From positions 1 to 5,616 of the forward strand of contig JAIEQT010000228.1 of assembly GCA_019747455.1 (NCBI GenBank): a stretch of DNA of 5,616 nt. The letters run 5' to 3'. The notes below the pieces were generated by a model that searched no databases, was not told the origin of the DNA, and saw only the letters and a program-made list of their open reading frames with translations. Below, one piece after another: positions 5,581 to 5,616 of this stretch. The DNA is from Chitinophagaceae bacterium (lineage in GTDB: Bacteria; Bacteroidota; Bacteroidia; Chitinophagales; Chitinophagaceae). The position numbers were made by a program, and so were the translations under genes. Positions within the stretch are counted from its first letter, which is position 1. Each line of letters opens with the position of its first letter.

Positions 5581-5616
5581 TTTCGGAAAATAAATGGTAA
5601 TATAAATTGCTGTGGC
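5581..5616 (-). promoter_or_regulatory. Partial btuB leader, possible 3' tail of a cobalamin riboswitch
   Basis: Read on the minus strand, the window begins with GCCACAGCAA, then AT-rich sequence up to the start-codon hairpin. B12 riboswitches end in the B12 box, whose last bases are typically CTGCC, so the edge GCC could be its final bases. Bacteroidota btuB and cob operons very often carry this riboswitch. Only a few bases are visible, too few to identify the RNA by sequence. No promoter for the operon is seen inside the window. Confidence 0.22.

Overview
The window looks like chromosomal DNA of a Bacteroidota bacterium, probably close to the Chitinophagaceae/Sphingobacteria. The DNA is AT-rich, start codons lack recognisable Shine-Dalgarno sequences and are preceded by A-rich stretches, the BtuB-type receptor is followed directly by cobT, cobS and cobC-like genes, and a short stand-alone GIY-YIG protein of a kind common in this phylum is present. 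The genus assignment is inference only.

Right and centre (5616 down to 558, all on the minus strand): one tightly packed transcription unit, btuB - cobT - cobS - cobC-like phosphatase - marC-family gene. Junctions are a 1-nt gap, a 4-nt ATGA overlap, a 16-nt overlap and a 30-nt gap. BtuB would import cobalamin or cobinamide across the outer membrane. CobT activates the lower-ligand base to alpha-ribazole phosphate, CobS joins it to adenosylcobinamide-GDP, and the phosphatase removes the remaining phosphate. This is the late nucleotide-loop assembly branch of B12 salvage; CobU is not in the window. The btuB leader is cut by the window edge but retains a perfect 10-bp hairpin whose 3' arm contains the btuB ATG. 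The edge bases could be the tail of a cobalamin riboswitch.

Left (1-562): an unusual mosaic built from one tRNA gene. An intact tRNA-Arg(CCG) at 169-240 is followed 12 nt later by a small GIY-YIG nuclease gene (253-498). A perfect 34-bp copy of the tRNA 3' end and its flank recurs straight after that gene, split by a 32-bp GC-rich palindrome. Upstream lies a broken copy of the tRNA 5' end, split by a near-identical palindrome and arranged in a 108-bp tandem repeat that runs off the window. In both broken copies the palindrome sits at the tRNA elbow: between G18 and G19 of the D-loop, and after C56 of the T-loop. This region resembles a tRNA-targeting GIY-YIG mini-cassette with associated palindromic insertions, and is the most novel part of the window. 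The first 77 bases recur exactly at 109-185, which also hints that the tandem array is unresolved in the assembly.
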